A stretch of DNA of 64,000 bases, taken from PVC group bacterium (GTDB lineage: Bacteria > Verrucomicrobiota > Kiritimatiellia > CAIKKV01). The notes under the pieces were generated by a model. It did no database searches. It saw nothing but the letters and a program-made list of their open reading frames with translations, and had not been told where the DNA came from. Made by a program: the position numbers and the translations under genes. Positions 25,367-35,029 of this stretch are shown here, in pieces. Positions within the stretch are counted from its first letter, which is position 1. Every line of letters begins with the position of its first letter. Where the stretch lies: the NCBI GenBank assembly GCA_945898015.1, contig CAMDGM010000009.1:1-64000 (forward strand), written 5' to 3'.

Positions 25367-28315
25367 ATGGACAAGGCTGATTATCGGTTGCAGGCCAAGA
25401 GTGGTATGGCGCAGTTCAGCCATGAGTTGAAGCGCTTTGAAGCACAAATGCAATTCGCTGAAGGTTTGTGCGGCCTGCATCCGGGCCAAGCTTCTGGCTG
25501 GCGGTCGCTCATGACCCAGGCTTCGGCCGTCGTTGCACATGCCGCCGGAAAGGGGGAGCTCGCCAGCCTGAAAGAGGCCATTCGCAAGTCGGAACTCAAC
25601 ATGGCGCCAATCGCCAGGGCGGCCAAGTCCTACACCGTTCATTTAGCAGGCCACGCCCATATCGACATGAACTGGATGTGGTCGTGGCCGGAAACGGTAT
25701 CCATTACCGTTGACACCGTCGTGACTATGCTCAAGCTGATGGATGAATTTCCGGAGTTCCGTTTTTCCCAAAGCCAGGCCAGTATCTATGCAATTTTAGA
25801 ACTACACCGTCCTGACCTTTTGAAGAATATTGCCAGCCGTGTTCGGGAGGGTCGGTGGGAGGTCACGGCCAGCCATTGGGTGGAGGGGGACAAGAATATG
25901 GCGGGCGCCGAGGCCCTGTGCCGGCACATTCTCTACACCCGGCGCTACATGCAGAAGCTCTTCGGTTTGTCGCCCGAAGCCGTTCCTTTGGACTGGTCTC
26001 CGGACACCTTTGGTCATGCGGCAACCGTACCCACCTACCTGGCCCAAGGCGGGGTGAAATATCTTTACATGCACCGGCCTGGAGATTCGGAGGCGGCGAA
26101 ATTGTGGCTGTTCCGGTGGGCGGGTCCCGACGGCTCACAGGTGCTGGTGCGCAACGACACACCGTCCTCGCATGCTTACAACGGGGAGGTGCAAGGGCCC
26201 GTCCTGGCGAAAGACGCGCTCGCCTTTTGCCGGCAAACCGGTCTTAAGGATCATGTTTTCATCTATGGCGTTGGAAATCATGGCGGCGGGCCGACCCGGC
26301 GCGATATTCTCCAGATCCTTGACATGCAGCGATGGGCGGTATTCCCGAAGCTTGAATTCGGCACCTTGATCGGCTACCTGAACAAGATCGAGTCTCAGGC
26401 GAAAAAACTGCCCCTCATCGAGCGCGAGTTGAATTTCGAATTTACCGGCTGTTACACCACCGAAAGCCTGATTAAGAAGGTGAATCGTCAGGCTGAAAAC
26501 CGTCTGGCCGATGCCGAGACCGCCGCCACGCTTGCCTGGGGCATGACCGGAATGGAGTATCCTTCCGACGCGTTCGAAGAAGCTTGGCGCGATACGCTGT
26601 TCAGTCATTTCCATGACATTCTGCCTGGATCGGGAGTGCATGATACCCGCACCTACACCCATGGACTCTTCCAGAAAACGGTTGCCACCACGGCCCAGAT
26701 CGAAACGCGTGTTCTTCGCGAGCTGGCCAACCGCGTGAACACCTCTCGTGCGCCCCAGTCGCGGCTTTCCGTCATGCCCAGCTCCGTCCTCTGCAACGGG
26801 GTGGGGGGGGGCGTGGGATATGGCTCGGGCAATGGATCGGTGACGGCGTCCGACCAGACCACGGGACATGGGCCACGGCCCTTCGTGGTGTTCAACTCCC
26901 TGTTGGACGATCGCGATGAAATCGTGGAGGCGACGATCTGGGATAATTCGCCGGCCCTCGATTCGCCCATCCGCTCCGCCGCCTTTGCCGTCCAGGGGCC
27001 GGACGGGCAGTTAGCGCCGGCCCAGGTTGTCAGTGCCGGACAGTATTGGCGGCACGAATTCGTGACATTGGCCTTTCGGGTCAAGGTCAAAGGTGGCGGC
27101 TATGCGGTCTATACAATTCTTGAGGCGCCCACGGAGCCTCCCCTCGGCGCCCTCCCGAAGAGGCAGCAGGCCGTTCTGACGGAACCCATTCATCATTGCA
27201 AATACGCCAAGATTGAACGGGCGCCGGTGGGACTTGAGAATGAGTTTCTGGCCATTTCAATCAATCCCATGACGGGTGGCATCCGACGGCTGACGGATAA
27301 GAAAAGCGGGTTTGACTTGATTACGCCCGAGTCAGAAGCCCCGGCTCTGGAATACACCGTGGAGCGGCCGCATGGCATGTCGGCCTGGTCGATCCAGCAT
27401 CCAGGTTCGGTCCAGCCCCCTCCTGTGTTGCGCGATTTGAGGGGCCCGCAAGCAGGCCCACTCAAGGCGGTGCTGGAAGCGGATCTCCGGATTGATCAGT
27501 CGGACTTGACCGTAGCCTATGAGTTGAGGTCGGGTGATCCACGGCTTTATATTCGCATTTCTGGCGTCTGGTTCCAGCGAGGGTCCAAGGACATCGGAGT
27601 GCCGACTCTAGCCTTCGCATTGCCCTTGGCTTTAACTAATGCCCGAGCCCGATATGAAATTCCGTTTGGCGCCGTGGATCGCAGCCTTCATCACGGGGAA
27701 GAAGTGCCGGCCCTGCAATGGGCGCAGGTGTTCGGCCAGCCTTGCGGAAACACGCGAAAAAAGGCACAGGCCGGCGTACTGCTGCTGAACGATTCCAAGC
27801 ATGGGCACTCCCTTGAAAACCAGACCTTGAGGCTGACACTAATCCGGAGCGCGTATCATCCGGATATCCTGCCGGAGATCGGCCAGCACGAAATCAATCT
27901 GGCCATCCAGCCGTTCTGGGGCGAGTTGGCGGTGCCGGACGCTATTCTGGCAGGTCAGGCTTTCAATCGGTGTTTAAAAGTAGTGGGAACGGGCATTCAT
28001 CCTGGGGACTGGGCGCCGGAAGGGGCGTTCCTGCGGCAGTCCAATCCCGCGATACGGGTGGCGGGCGTCAAACGTTCGGAGGATGGGAAAGGCTTGATTG
28101 TGCGGGTCTTCAATCCTACCGCGAATAAGGGCTCTGCCCGATTGGCGCTTCATTCTGATTTGGCGAAGCGGGTATGCGGAGCGGAAGCGGTGGACCTGAT
28201 GGAGCGCCCGGTGAAGGCGCTTGTCAAATGGAGCCGGGGAACCGCCGTCATGGCGTTGCCCGCGTTCGGCATTGGCACGCTGTACCTTCGTTTTGAACAA
28301 AAAGGCGTCGAATGA
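25367..28315 (+). CDS. Glycoside hydrolase family 38 alpha-mannosidase (second subtype)
   Basis: A 982-residue GH38 enzyme. ATG 25367 is preceded by GGAGG at 25357-25361, so I prefer it to the TTG at 25328. The catalytic domain follows a helical N-terminal region of about 90 residues. Metal ligands are in LAGHAHIDMNWMW (His96, His98, Asp100) and the nucleophile is Asp213 in DWSPDTFGHA. The middle helical domain and C-terminal beta domains are present. A glycine-rich stretch (NGVGGGVGYGSGNG) near residue 482 is partly encoded by nine consecutive G at 26803-26811. There is no signal peptide. The stop overlaps the ATG of the MFS transporter, which suggests that uptake and cleavage of the same mannoside are linked. 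Confidence 0.9.
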   Translation: MDKADYRLQAKSGMAQFSHELKRFEAQMQFAEGLCGLHPGQASGWRSLMTQASAVVAHAAGKGELASLKEAIRKSELNMAPIARAAKSYTVHLAGHAHIDMNWMWSWPETVSITVDTVVTMLKLMDEFPEFRFSQSQASIYAILELHRPDLLKNIASRVREGRWEVTASHWVEGDKNMAGAEALCRHILYTRRYMQKLFGLSPEAVPLDWSPDTFGHAATVPTYLAQGGVKYLYMHRPGDSEAAKLWLFRWAGPDGSQVLVRNDTPSSHAYNGEVQGPVLAKDALAFCRQTGLKDHVFIYGVGNHGGGPTRRDILQILDMQRWAVFPKLEFGTLIGYLNKIESQAKKLPLIERELNFEFTGCYTTESLIKKVNRQAENRLADAETAATLAWGMTGMEYPSDAFEEAWRDTLFSHFHDILPGSGVHDTRTYTHGLFQKTVATTAQIETRVLRELANRVNTSRAPQSRLSVMPSSVLCNGVGGGVGYGSGNGSVTASDQTTGHGPRPFVVFNSLLDDRDEIVEATIWDNSPALDSPIRSAAFAVQGPDGQLAPAQVVSAGQYWRHEFVTLAFRVKVKGGGYAVYTILEAPTEPPLGALPKRQQAVLTEPIHHCKYAKIERAPVGLENEFLAISINPMTGGIRRLTDKKSGFDLITPESEAPALEYTVERPHGMSAWSIQHPGSVQPPPVLRDLRGPQAGPLKAVLEADLRIDQSDLTVAYELRSGDPRLYIRISGVWFQRGSKDIGVPTLAFALPLALTNARARYEIPFGAVDRSLHHGEEVPALQWAQVFGQPCGNTRKKAQAGVLLLNDSKHGHSLENQTLRLTLIRSAYHPDILPEIGQHEINLAIQPFWGELAVPDAILAGQAFNRCLKVVGTGIHPGDWAPEGAFLRQSNPAIRVAGVKRSEDGKGLIVRVFNPTANKGSARLALHSDLAKRVCGAEAVDLMERPVKALVKWSRGTAVMALPAFGIGTLYLRFEQKGVE

Positions 28316-29610
28316 TCTCCGCGCTATTCCAGGGCTCTGTGGCGGCCTGGTCCGGCCTGATCGCCATGCTGTCGGTGTATTTCTTTTCCTATTTTCAGCG
28401 GTCGGCAATTCCGGGCACCATCTTTGACGAGATCCAGATGGACATGGGCATGACGGCCACGGCAGTGGCGGGGCTGGGGTCCATGTTTCTGGCCATTTAT
28501 GCCGGATCCCAGCTTTGTATCGGCATGGCGGCCGACCGTTTCGGGGGGCGCCGCACGCTGCTTTGGGGGGCCTTGTTGATGGCGGTTGGATCCGTATGGT
28601 TCCCTCTGGCTCGGTCGCCTTTCACGCTGTATGCCGCGCGTGCCTTGACCGGATTCGGTGCCAGCTTCATGTTTCTGAGCATCGTGCATGAGGTGGAAAC
28701 CTTGTTCGGGGCACGTCGCTTTCCCGCCGTCATGGGGATTGTCCTGTTTGTCGGCTATGCGGGCGGAATGACCGGGACGCTGCCTTTCGCAGCCCTGACC
28801 GCATGGGCCGATTGGCGGTCTGTGCTTCTGGGTGTCGGGTTGCTTCTTTCGGCCTGCGGTATTGCGGCGTGGCTTGTGCTGCGACGGCTGCCGCCCTCCG
28901 CTCATGCGCCCGTGAAGATTTCATTCCGACCGATGTGGGAGGTGGTGGGCTCGTCCCGGAATGGTCCGATGTTGCTGGCCAGCCTGACGAGCTTCTCCGT
29001 GTATTTCGTCATTCAAAACGTGGTGGGCAAGAAATTCCTGCAAGATGTGGCGGGGCTGAGTTCGAACCGGGCGGCCTCGTTTGCCCTGACTATGGCGGCG
29101 GTGAGCGCGGCCATGGTGTTTCTGAGCGGTTTGTGGCTGAAACTCTCCCGCCACCGCCGGAAACCCATCCTGCTGGCCTTCGGGTGTATTCTGTTTTTGG
29201 GCGCTTTTGCGCTGGCGATGGCCGTAGTATTGAAGGCGTCGCCCTGGGTTTACCTGGCGGCGTACATGATGATCGCCACCAGCGTCGGATCCAGCACCAC
29301 CGCTTCCACGGTCATTAAGGAACTGAACCGCCCGGAATGCGTGGCCCAAAGCGTGGCGGTGTTGAACGGACTGACCTATGCGGGCGTGTCCGGGCTTTCC
29401 ATTCTTTCCGGCTGGGTGCTGGATCATTTTGCCGAAGGTTCCGTCTTAACCGCCGCCGGGCGGCTTTACCCGTCCAGCGCGTATTTAACGCTGTTTATCA
29501 TTTTGACAGGAATCGCGCTCTTTTCATTTCTTTGTCTGACCCGTGTCCGAGAAACGGCTTCGCAACTCATCCTACAGGACGAGTCTTACCCGCCGCAACC
29601 CCGTGATTAA
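28312..29610 (+). CDS. MFS transporter
   Basis: A 432-residue inner-membrane carrier of the major facilitator superfamily with 12 predicted membrane segments. The motif between segments 2 and 3, GMAADRFGGRR, is the classical MFS loop signature. The first segment begins almost at the N-terminus. It overlaps the GH38 gene by four bases (ATGA), and an amidohydrolase follows 26 bases later, so the three form an operon. The likely substrate is a sugar, glycoside or sugar acid processed by its neighbours, but the sequence does not say which. Confidence 0.85.
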   Translation: MISALFQGSVAAWSGLIAMLSVYFFSYFQRSAIPGTIFDEIQMDMGMTATAVAGLGSMFLAIYAGSQLCIGMAADRFGGRRTLLWGALLMAVGSVWFPLARSPFTLYAARALTGFGASFMFLSIVHEVETLFGARRFPAVMGIVLFVGYAGGMTGTLPFAALTAWADWRSVLLGVGLLLSACGIAAWLVLRRLPPSAHAPVKISFRPMWEVVGSSRNGPMLLASLTSFSVYFVIQNVVGKKFLQDVAGLSSNRAASFALTMAAVSAAMVFLSGLWLKLSRHRRKPILLAFGCILFLGAFALAMAVVLKASPWVYLAAYMMIATSVGSSTTASTVIKELNRPECVAQSVAVLNGLTYAGVSGLSILSGWVLDHFAEGSVLTAAGRLYPSSAYLTLFIILTGIALFSFLCLTRVRETASQLILQDESYPPQPRD

Positions 29611-29636
29611 CCCGAACCGCTGGAGGAGTTCCGCTC

Positions 29637-30683
29637 ATGAGTACGTTGTTTGAGGTGAAGCCTGTGGATCGCCGATTCTATGAAGAACGGGTGATGGATT
29701 TCCTGCCCGACCGAATGATCGATATGCACACGCATGTCTGGTTGGATCGATTCATCCGGCGCACGCCTGCGGACGGCCGTTCGGTAACCTGGCCGGCCCG
29801 CGTAGCAAAGGACAATTCGGTTGAGGATTTAGCGGAGACCTACCGGATCCTGTTTCCAGGCAAGTCGGTGACGCCCCTGATGTTCGGGACGGTGAATGCC
29901 GATTTGGATGCGGAAAACGCGTATGTCAGCGACTGCGCCCGTAAGACCGGTTATCCGGCCCTTATCTTTTCCGATCCCACCTGGCCTGCAGAAACGATCG
30001 AGGAACGTATTTTAGCGGGGGGATTCCTGGGTGCGAAATCCTATCTCAGTCTGGCGCCGGCGTATCTTCCTGGCAATGAAGTTCGTATTTTCGATTATTT
30101 TCCGCCGCATCAATTGGCGGTGCTCGATCGACACCAGTGGATCATGATGTTGCACATTCCCCGGTCGGGACGGCTCAAGGATCCGGTTAACCTAGCCCAG
30201 ATGCTTGAAATAGAAGCGCGGTATCCGGGAATCCGCGTGATTGTGGCGCATGTGGGCCGTGCCTACTGCCCGGAGGATATTGGCAATGCGTTTGACGTTT
30301 TGTCGGGAACCCGGCGCATGATGTTCGATATTTGCGCCAACACCAACGACGTCGTGTTTGAAAAACTCATCCGGGCGGTAGGTCCGGCCCGGATCTTGTT
30401 TGGATCCGATATGCCGATTCTCCGGATGCGTATGAAGCGGATTTGCGAGAAGGGTACGTATGTCAACCTCGTGCCCCGTGGCCTCTATGGCGATATTTCG
30501 GGGGACAAGAACATGCGCGACGTGGATCCACCGGATTCCGACTCCTTTACCTTCTTCATGTACGAGGAGATTGAAGCCTTTCGAAGGGCGGCGGAACGGA
30601 CTGGACTCTCCAAGAGCGATATTGAACAGGTGTTTTACCGCAATGCGATGACGTTATTGAAGGGAACCGGCTGGAAAGGATGA
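29637..30683 (+). CDS. Amidohydrolase family protein (Amidohydro_2)
   Basis: A 348-residue metal-dependent TIM-barrel hydrolase or decarboxylase. The metal ligand motif is HTH (His31, His33) in MIDMHTHVW. Further ligands are in MMLHIPR and VAHVGRAY, and the Asp in LFGSDMP completes the site. A clear ribosome-binding site (GGAGGAG) precedes ATG 29637 by ten bases. It ends the GH38-MFS-amidohydrolase operon and converges on cysA 22 bases later. Members act on lactones, aromatic acids and cyclic amides, and here a sugar lactone is possible. A second family member lies at 46511. Confidence 0.8.
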   Translation: MSTLFEVKPVDRRFYEERVMDFLPDRMIDMHTHVWLDRFIRRTPADGRSVTWPARVAKDNSVEDLAETYRILFPGKSVTPLMFGTVNADLDAENAYVSDCARKTGYPALIFSDPTWPAETIEERILAGGFLGAKSYLSLAPAYLPGNEVRIFDYFPPHQLAVLDRHQWIMMLHIPRSGRLKDPVNLAQMLEIEARYPGIRVIVAHVGRAYCPEDIGNAFDVLSGTRRMMFDICANTNDVVFEKLIRAVGPARILFGSDMPILRMRMKRICEKGTYVNLVPRGLYGDISGDKNMRDVDPPDSDSFTFFMYEEIEAFRRAAERTGLSKSDIEQVFYRNAMTLLKGTGWKG

Positions 30684-30705
30684 TGCCGCACGCGGTGACT
30701 CCCGC

Positions 30706-31704
30706 TCAGGAAGGGTAAACCCGGATCCGCCGCGGACGGGCGTACAGCGTTTCCCCAACGACCGGATTCAACCGATCCGCCGTTTCTCGCGGCAGATCGG
30801 CCTCCAGAAAATCAACCTGGCCGGGGGTCTGCATTTCAATCCGCACCAACGGGCCCGCTGGACGTACCGCCTTCACCGTGATCGCCAGAGCGCCCATGCC
30901 GGGATCGGCTCGAAGCAGCTCGCAGTCATGCGGTCTGACCAGCCGAACCTGGCCTGGCGCATCCACGGCGTCCGGCCAGAGGTTGACATGTCCGAGAAAT
31001 CGACAGATGAAGGCTGAGGACGGATTCTCATACACCTCCGCCGGAGAGCCAATCTGCTCGATGCGGCCCGCGTTCATGACCACGATGCGGTCCGCCACCT
31101 CGATCGCTTCCTCCTGATCGTGCGTCACGAACAAGCTGGTCACGCCCAGGTCCGCGTGACGGCGCCGGAGCCAGCGGCGGAGTTCTGTGCGCACCCGGGC
31201 GTCAAGCGCGCCGAACGGCTCGTCCAGCAGCAGCACGCGGGGCTCCGTGGCCAGCGCTCGCGCGAGCGCCACCCGCTGGCGCTGGCCGCCGGATAGCTGG
31301 TCGGGATAATGGGCCGCCAGCCAGTCGAGCTGGATCAGGTCGAGCAGGGCCCGCACCCGTTTGGTGATTTCCGTCTCCGGCGGCCGGTCCGCACGGGCCC
31401 TGACGCGCAGGCCGAACGCGATGTTTTCGAACACCGTCATATGCCGGAAGAGCGCGTAATGCTGAAACACGAACCCGACTTTTCGCTCCCGGACGGGACG
31501 CGAGGTGGCGTCCTCGCCGTGCGTGCGGATGGTGCCCGTATCGGGCGTTTCCAGTCCTGCAATCACGCGAAGCAGGGTTGTTTTTCCGCACCCAGAAGGA
31601 CCGAGCAACGCCATCAGCTCGCCGGTGTTGACGTCGAGATTAACATCACGCAAGACCTGGAAACGGCCGTAACTTTTCGAGACATTCCGGACTTCAATGC
31701 TCAT
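30706..31704 (-). CDS. cysA: Sulfate/thiosulfate ABC importer, ATPase CysA
   Basis: A 332-residue ATPase that powers sulfate import. Walker A is GPSGCGKTT (35-43), the signature is [15 protein letters not shown], Walker B is [11 protein letters not shown], and a C-terminal regulatory beta domain follows ([11 protein letters not shown]). Length and order match CysA. Its first 11 bases overlap the end of cysW, so it is translated as part of rrf2-sbp-cysT-cysW-cysA. It is the final gene and meets the amidohydrolase gene head-on. Confidence 0.93.
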   Translation of the reverse strand: MSIEVRNVSKSYGRFQVLRDVNLDVNTGELMALLGPSGCGKTTLLRVIAGLETPDTGTIRTHGEDATSRPVRERKVGFVFQHYALFRHMTVFENIAFGLRVRARADRPPETEITKRVRALLDLIQLDWLAAHYPDQLSGGQRQRVALARALATEPRVLLLDEPFGALDARVRTELRRWLRRRHADLGVTSLFVTHDQEEAIEVADRIVVMNAGRIEQIGSPAEVYENPSSAFICRFLGHVNLWPDAVDAPGQVRLVRPHDCELLRADPGMGALAITVKAVRPAGPLVRIEMQTPGQVDFLEADLPRETADRLNPVVGETLYARPRRIRVYPS

Positions 31705-32566
31705 CGCGATTCCTTTCCGCGGCCGCCCGCTGCTGGCGCACTCGCCACTCTGCGGCCGCCCGCACCACCAGTGTCACCAGCGCCAGACAGGCCAGCAGCG
31801 AGGCGACAGCGTTGGCGGCGGCAAAATTGTACTCGTTGAACAGCGCTTCCACATGCAGGGGCAGCGTGTTGGTGCGGCCCCGGATATGACCCGAGACCAC
31901 GGACACGGCACCAAACTCGCCCATGGCCCGCGCGTTGCACAGGATCACGCCATAGATCAAGCCCCACTTGATGTTGGGCAGGGTGACGGACCAGAAGGTG
32001 CGCCAACCCGAGGCCCCCAGCAACCGCGCGGCATCCTCCTCCTCGTGGCCCTGGGATTCCATCAGGGGAATAAGCTCGCGGGCTACGAAGGGCGAGGTGA
32101 CGAACAGGGTGGCCAGCACCAGGCCAGGGAATGCGAAAATGACGTGAATGTCATGCTGTTCCAGCCAGGGTTGAAACCACCCCTGGCGGCCGAACAGCAA
32201 CACGAAGAGCAGTCCCGCGATTACGGGCGAAACCGAAAAGGGTAGATCGACGAGAGTGGCGATCAACCGGCGGCCGCGGCAGGGGTTCTTGGCAATCGCC
32301 CATGCCAGGGCCACGCCAAACACGGTGTTGAGGGGCACCGTCACGGCGGCGACGCCCAGCGTCAGCCAGATAGCGGACAGGGCGTCGGGCTCGACAATTG
32401 CGGCGGCATACACCTTCCATCCCTTTGACAGGGCCATGACAAGCACCTGAACCAGGGGCAGGAAAATGAACGCGCCGAGATAAAGGAGGGTTCCCGCCAC
32501 CAGCAGAAAACGGATGGGGCGTGGTTCCCGGATGGAGGGCAAGCGCGATGTGTCAGCGATTGGCAT
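31694..32566 (-). CDS. cysW: Sulfate ABC importer, permease CysW
   Basis: A 290-residue inner-membrane permease with six membrane segments. I chose the ATG at 32566 ([10 protein letters not shown]); the longer open frame to 32668 only overlaps cysT. The sequence has the ABC permease loop ([25 protein letters not shown]), with the extra Glu typical of CysW. It overlaps cysT by 14 bases and cysA by 11 bases, so the three are translationally coupled. With CysT it forms the transmembrane pore. Confidence 0.92.
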   Translation of the reverse strand: MPIADTSRLPSIREPRPIRFLLVAGTLLYLGAFIFLPLVQVLVMALSKGWKVYAAAIVEPDALSAIWLTLGVAAVTVPLNTVFGVALAWAIAKNPCRGRRLIATLVDLPFSVSPVIAGLLFVLLFGRQGWFQPWLEQHDIHVIFAFPGLVLATLFVTSPFVARELIPLMESQGHEEEDAARLLGASGWRTFWSVTLPNIKWGLIYGVILCNARAMGEFGAVSVVSGHIRGRTNTLPLHVEALFNEYNFAAANAVASLLACLALVTLVVRAAAEWRVRQQRAAAERNRDEH

Positions 32567-33377
32567 AACGCGAACGGCTCCAGCTTTGCAGCGAGTTGAT
32601 GACCAGAAGCATGATAAACGACATGGACAGCAGAACGGTGGCCAACGCCGCGGCCCCGGCGTAATCATACTGCTCCAGCCTCGTGACGATCAGAAGTGAG
32701 GCGATTTCGGACTTCATCGGCAAGTTGCCGGCGATGAAAATCACCGATCCGTATTCGCCGAGCCCCCTGGCGAAAGCCATGGCGAATCCGGTGAGGAGGG
32801 CGGGGGCCAGCGCCGGGAAGATCACCTTCGCGAAAGTCACCCCGCGCGAAGCGCCCAAGCAGATGGCCGATTCTTCCAGCGCCGGATCCAGCTCCTCCAA
32901 CACCGGTTGGAGGGTTCGGACCACGAACGGGAGTCCGATGAACACCAGCGCCACGAAGACCCCGGCGGGTTGATAGGCAACCTGGATGCCAAGGGGGGCC
33001 AGAAAGCGGCCGATCCACCCGTCCGGCGCATACAGTTGCGCCAGGGCAATCCCCGCCACGGCGGTGGGCAGAGCGAAAGGAAGGTCCACCAAGGCATCGA
33101 CCAGTCGGCGCCCCGGGAAGGGAATGCGGACCAGCACCCAGGCCACCAGCAGGCCCATCACGGCATTCAGGGCCGCCGCTAAAAAGGCTGCCCCGAACGT
33201 CAGCTTATAAGAGGCGATGGCGCGTGGGGAGGCTACAGCAGCCCAAAAAGCGGAACCATCAAGGGTCGCACCTTTCAGGATGGCGGTTGAGAGCGGAAGC
33301 AAGACGACGAGCCCCAGGTACATCATCGTCAGCCCCAGAATCAAACCGTGCTTGCCTGATGTGGAAGAGCCTTTCAT
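32553..33377 (-). CDS. cysT: Sulfate ABC importer, permease CysT (CysU)
   Basis: A 274-residue inner-membrane permease with six membrane segments. LVDALVDLPFALPTAVAGIAL is the well-known conserved region of CysT, and the coupling loop is EESAICLGASRGVTFAKVIFP. It starts three bases after the sbp stop. It pairs with CysW. Full length for the family. Confidence 0.93.
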   Translation of the reverse strand: MKGSSTSGKHGLILGLTMMYLGLVVLLPLSTAILKGATLDGSAFWAAVASPRAIASYKLTFGAAFLAAALNAVMGLLVAWVLVRIPFPGRRLVDALVDLPFALPTAVAGIALAQLYAPDGWIGRFLAPLGIQVAYQPAGVFVALVFIGLPFVVRTLQPVLEELDPALEESAICLGASRGVTFAKVIFPALAPALLTGFAMAFARGLGEYGSVIFIAGNLPMKSEIASLLIVTRLEQYDYAGAAALATVLLSMSFIMLLVINSLQSWSRSRYANR

Positions 33378-33380
33378 CGA

Positions 33381-34376
33381 TCAGGGACGGACCATGATCT
33401 GGTCAAAGGTAGCGCCTTCGTCAAAATGATCCTTCTGCGCCTTGGCCCATCCTCCGAATTCGTCATCGATTGTGACGCAGGAAACCGGAACAAAGCGCTT
33501 CATGTCGGCGGGATCGGCCATCTCTGGAAACGAGGGACGAAAGAAATTTTTTGCCGCCAGTTTCTGGCCGGCGGCCGTGTAGAGGAACGTCAGGTAGGCT
33601 TCGGCAATCTTCCGGGTTCCGCGCTTGTCGGACACGGCGTCCACGACGGCCACGGGCGGTTCTGCCAGAATGCTGACCGAGGGCACCACGATTTCGAACT
33701 GTTTGTCTGCGAACTCCTTTTGTGCCAGAAAGGCCTCGTTTTCCCAGGCCAGGAAGACGTCGCCCAGACCGCGTTGGCAAAAGGTGGTGGTTGAACCACG
33801 GGCGCCAGAGTCCAGAACGGGCACACGTTTGAAGAGTTCGCGCATATAGGCCATCGCGCCATCCCGGCCGCTGCGGTTTTTCATAGCCCAGGCCCAGGCG
33901 GCGAGGTAGTTCCATCGCGCACCCCCCGAGGTTTTGGGATTGGGCGTGATCACGGAGACGTCGGAGTTGAGCAGGTCGCCCCAGTCCTTGACGCCCTTGG
34001 GGTTCCCCTTGCGGACTAGGAAGACGATGGTGGAGGTGTAAGGGGCGCTGTTGCGGGGGAGGCGGGTCTGCCAGTTCTCGGGTAACAGGTTTGCCTGCTT
34101 GGCGAGGGCATCGATATCGTAGGCGAGGGCGAGGGTGACCACATCAGCCTGAAGGCCGTCGATCACGGCGCGGGCCTGTTTGCCAGACCCCCCGTGGGAT
34201 TGTTCGATACGCAAGTCCTGTCCGGTTTCTGTTTTCCATGCCGCGGCGAAGGCCGTATTGACGGCTTTATAAAATTCGCGGGTCGGATCGTAGGAGACGT
34301 TCAGCAGCGTCGTGGGTTCGGCAGCCCGACCGATCGAGGCGAGGGCTAGCAGGCTGGCGAGGATTACGATTTTCAT
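33381..34376 (-). CDS. sbp: Periplasmic sulfate-binding protein
   Basis: A 331-residue solute receptor of the sulfate importer. It starts with a signal peptide ([19 protein letters not shown]). The strongest marker is [19 protein letters not shown], close to the sulfate-binding-protein signature. SYDPTREFY and [12 protein letters not shown] are also characteristic. It is first of the four import genes, directly after rrf2. A candidate operator at 34390-34409 lies 14 bases before its start. Confidence 0.93.
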   Translation of the reverse strand: MKIVILASLLALASIGRAAEPTTLLNVSYDPTREFYKAVNTAFAAAWKTETGQDLRIEQSHGGSGKQARAVIDGLQADVVTLALAYDIDALAKQANLLPENWQTRLPRNSAPYTSTIVFLVRKGNPKGVKDWGDLLNSDVSVITPNPKTSGGARWNYLAAWAWAMKNRSGRDGAMAYMRELFKRVPVLDSGARGSTTTFCQRGLGDVFLAWENEAFLAQKEFADKQFEIVVPSVSILAEPPVAVVDAVSDKRGTRKIAEAYLTFLYTAAGQKLAAKNFFRPSFPEMADPADMKRFVPVSCVTIDDEFGGWAKAQKDHFDEGATFDQIMVRP

Positions 34377-34389
34377 GATAACACCTTAT

Positions 34390-34409
34390 CCTATCTTTTA
34401 TGTAGACAT
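34390..34409. promoter_or_regulatory. Candidate Rrf2 operator before sbp
   Basis: The 20 bases read CCTATC, six bases, GTAG, two bases, AT on the plus strand. The same arrangement with the same spacing occurs at 34963-34982 before rrf2. Sequence identity outside the two genes suggests a binding site for the regulator. Inference from two sites only. Confidence 0.5.
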
Positions 34410-34446
34410 GTTGCAAATAAATGGAGTATCGGGCTGGCGTGGCGGG

Positions 34447-34956
34447 TCAGGAAGTCGGATTGGAGCGGCGGGGTTTGCGGGCATGCGCGGGCTTGACCGC
34501 GGTCGGACGGGTCTCGGCCAGAGCACCTTTGACGGCGTCGGACCGTTTCTGCATGTCGGCAAGACTGGTTTGGTCGAGAATGTTGGCCATCGCGTCACGT
34601 ACCTCCTTCATGACCAACCGGAGGCCGCAGGATGACTCGTCGCCACAGTCGGGGCATGGGCGGTAGGCGGTAACGCTGACGCAGGGGATTGGGGCCAGAG
34701 GTCCATCGATCCGCCGGATCAAATCGCCCAGCATGATCGTGTTGGCGGGGCGTGCCAGCCCATAGCCGCCTTCGGGCCCCCGCCGGCTGTACAGGATGCC
34801 GTCCCGGTTGAGTTGCAGAAGGATTCGCTCCAGAAATTTTTGAGGTATTTTTTCTTCGCGGGCGATGTCGCCAATCCGGACCGGCGCGCCGCCTTCGGGC
34901 CGGCGCGCAAGGTAAGCCAGTGCTTTGATCGCATATTTAGCGGAACGAGTGAGCAT
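34447..34956 (-). CDS. Rrf2 family transcriptional regulator (probable sulfur-metabolism repressor)
   Basis: A 169-residue DNA-binding protein of the Rrf2 family. The N-terminal winged helix begins LTRSAKYAIKALAYLARR with IGDIAREEKIPQKFLERILLQL as the recognition part, then GPEGGYGLARP as the wing. The dimerisation helix is preceded by CVSVTAYRPCPDCGDESSCGLR, with four or five Cys spaced like those of cluster-binding Rrf2 proteins. The C-terminus is an extra basic tail rich in Lys, Arg and Pro. Gene order before sbp-cysTWA suggests a CymR-like role in sulfate uptake, but IscR-type iron-sulfur sensing is possible. A dyad covers its own start, which suggests autoregulation. Confidence 0.88.
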   Translation of the reverse strand: MLTRSAKYAIKALAYLARRPEGGAPVRIGDIAREEKIPQKFLERILLQLNRDGILYSRRGPEGGYGLARPANTIMLGDLIRRIDGPLAPIPCVSVTAYRPCPDCGDESSCGLRLVMKEVRDAMANILDQTSLADMQKRSDAVKGALAETRPTAVKPAHARKPRRSNPTS

Positions 34957-34962
34957 TTATTC

Positions 34963-34982
34963 CCTATCGATTTAGTAGGGAT
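34963..34982. promoter_or_regulatory. Candidate Rrf2 operator before rrf2
   Basis: Matches the site before sbp in CCTATC, GTAG and the final AT, with six bases between. It sits inside an imperfect dyad (CCCTA and TAGGG arms) that touches the likely -10 region of the minus-strand promoter (TATTAT just upstream). The position, seven bases from the rrf2 start, fits repression. Confidence 0.5.
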
Positions 34983-35029
34983 AATAGCTCAACCGCCACG
35001 TCAAACAAGAACTATTTTTCGTTTCCGAC

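Noticed and set aside
30684..30705. Possible terminator between the amidohydrolase and cysA
   Set aside because: Only 22 bases with weak pairing and no T-run. No convincing hairpin.
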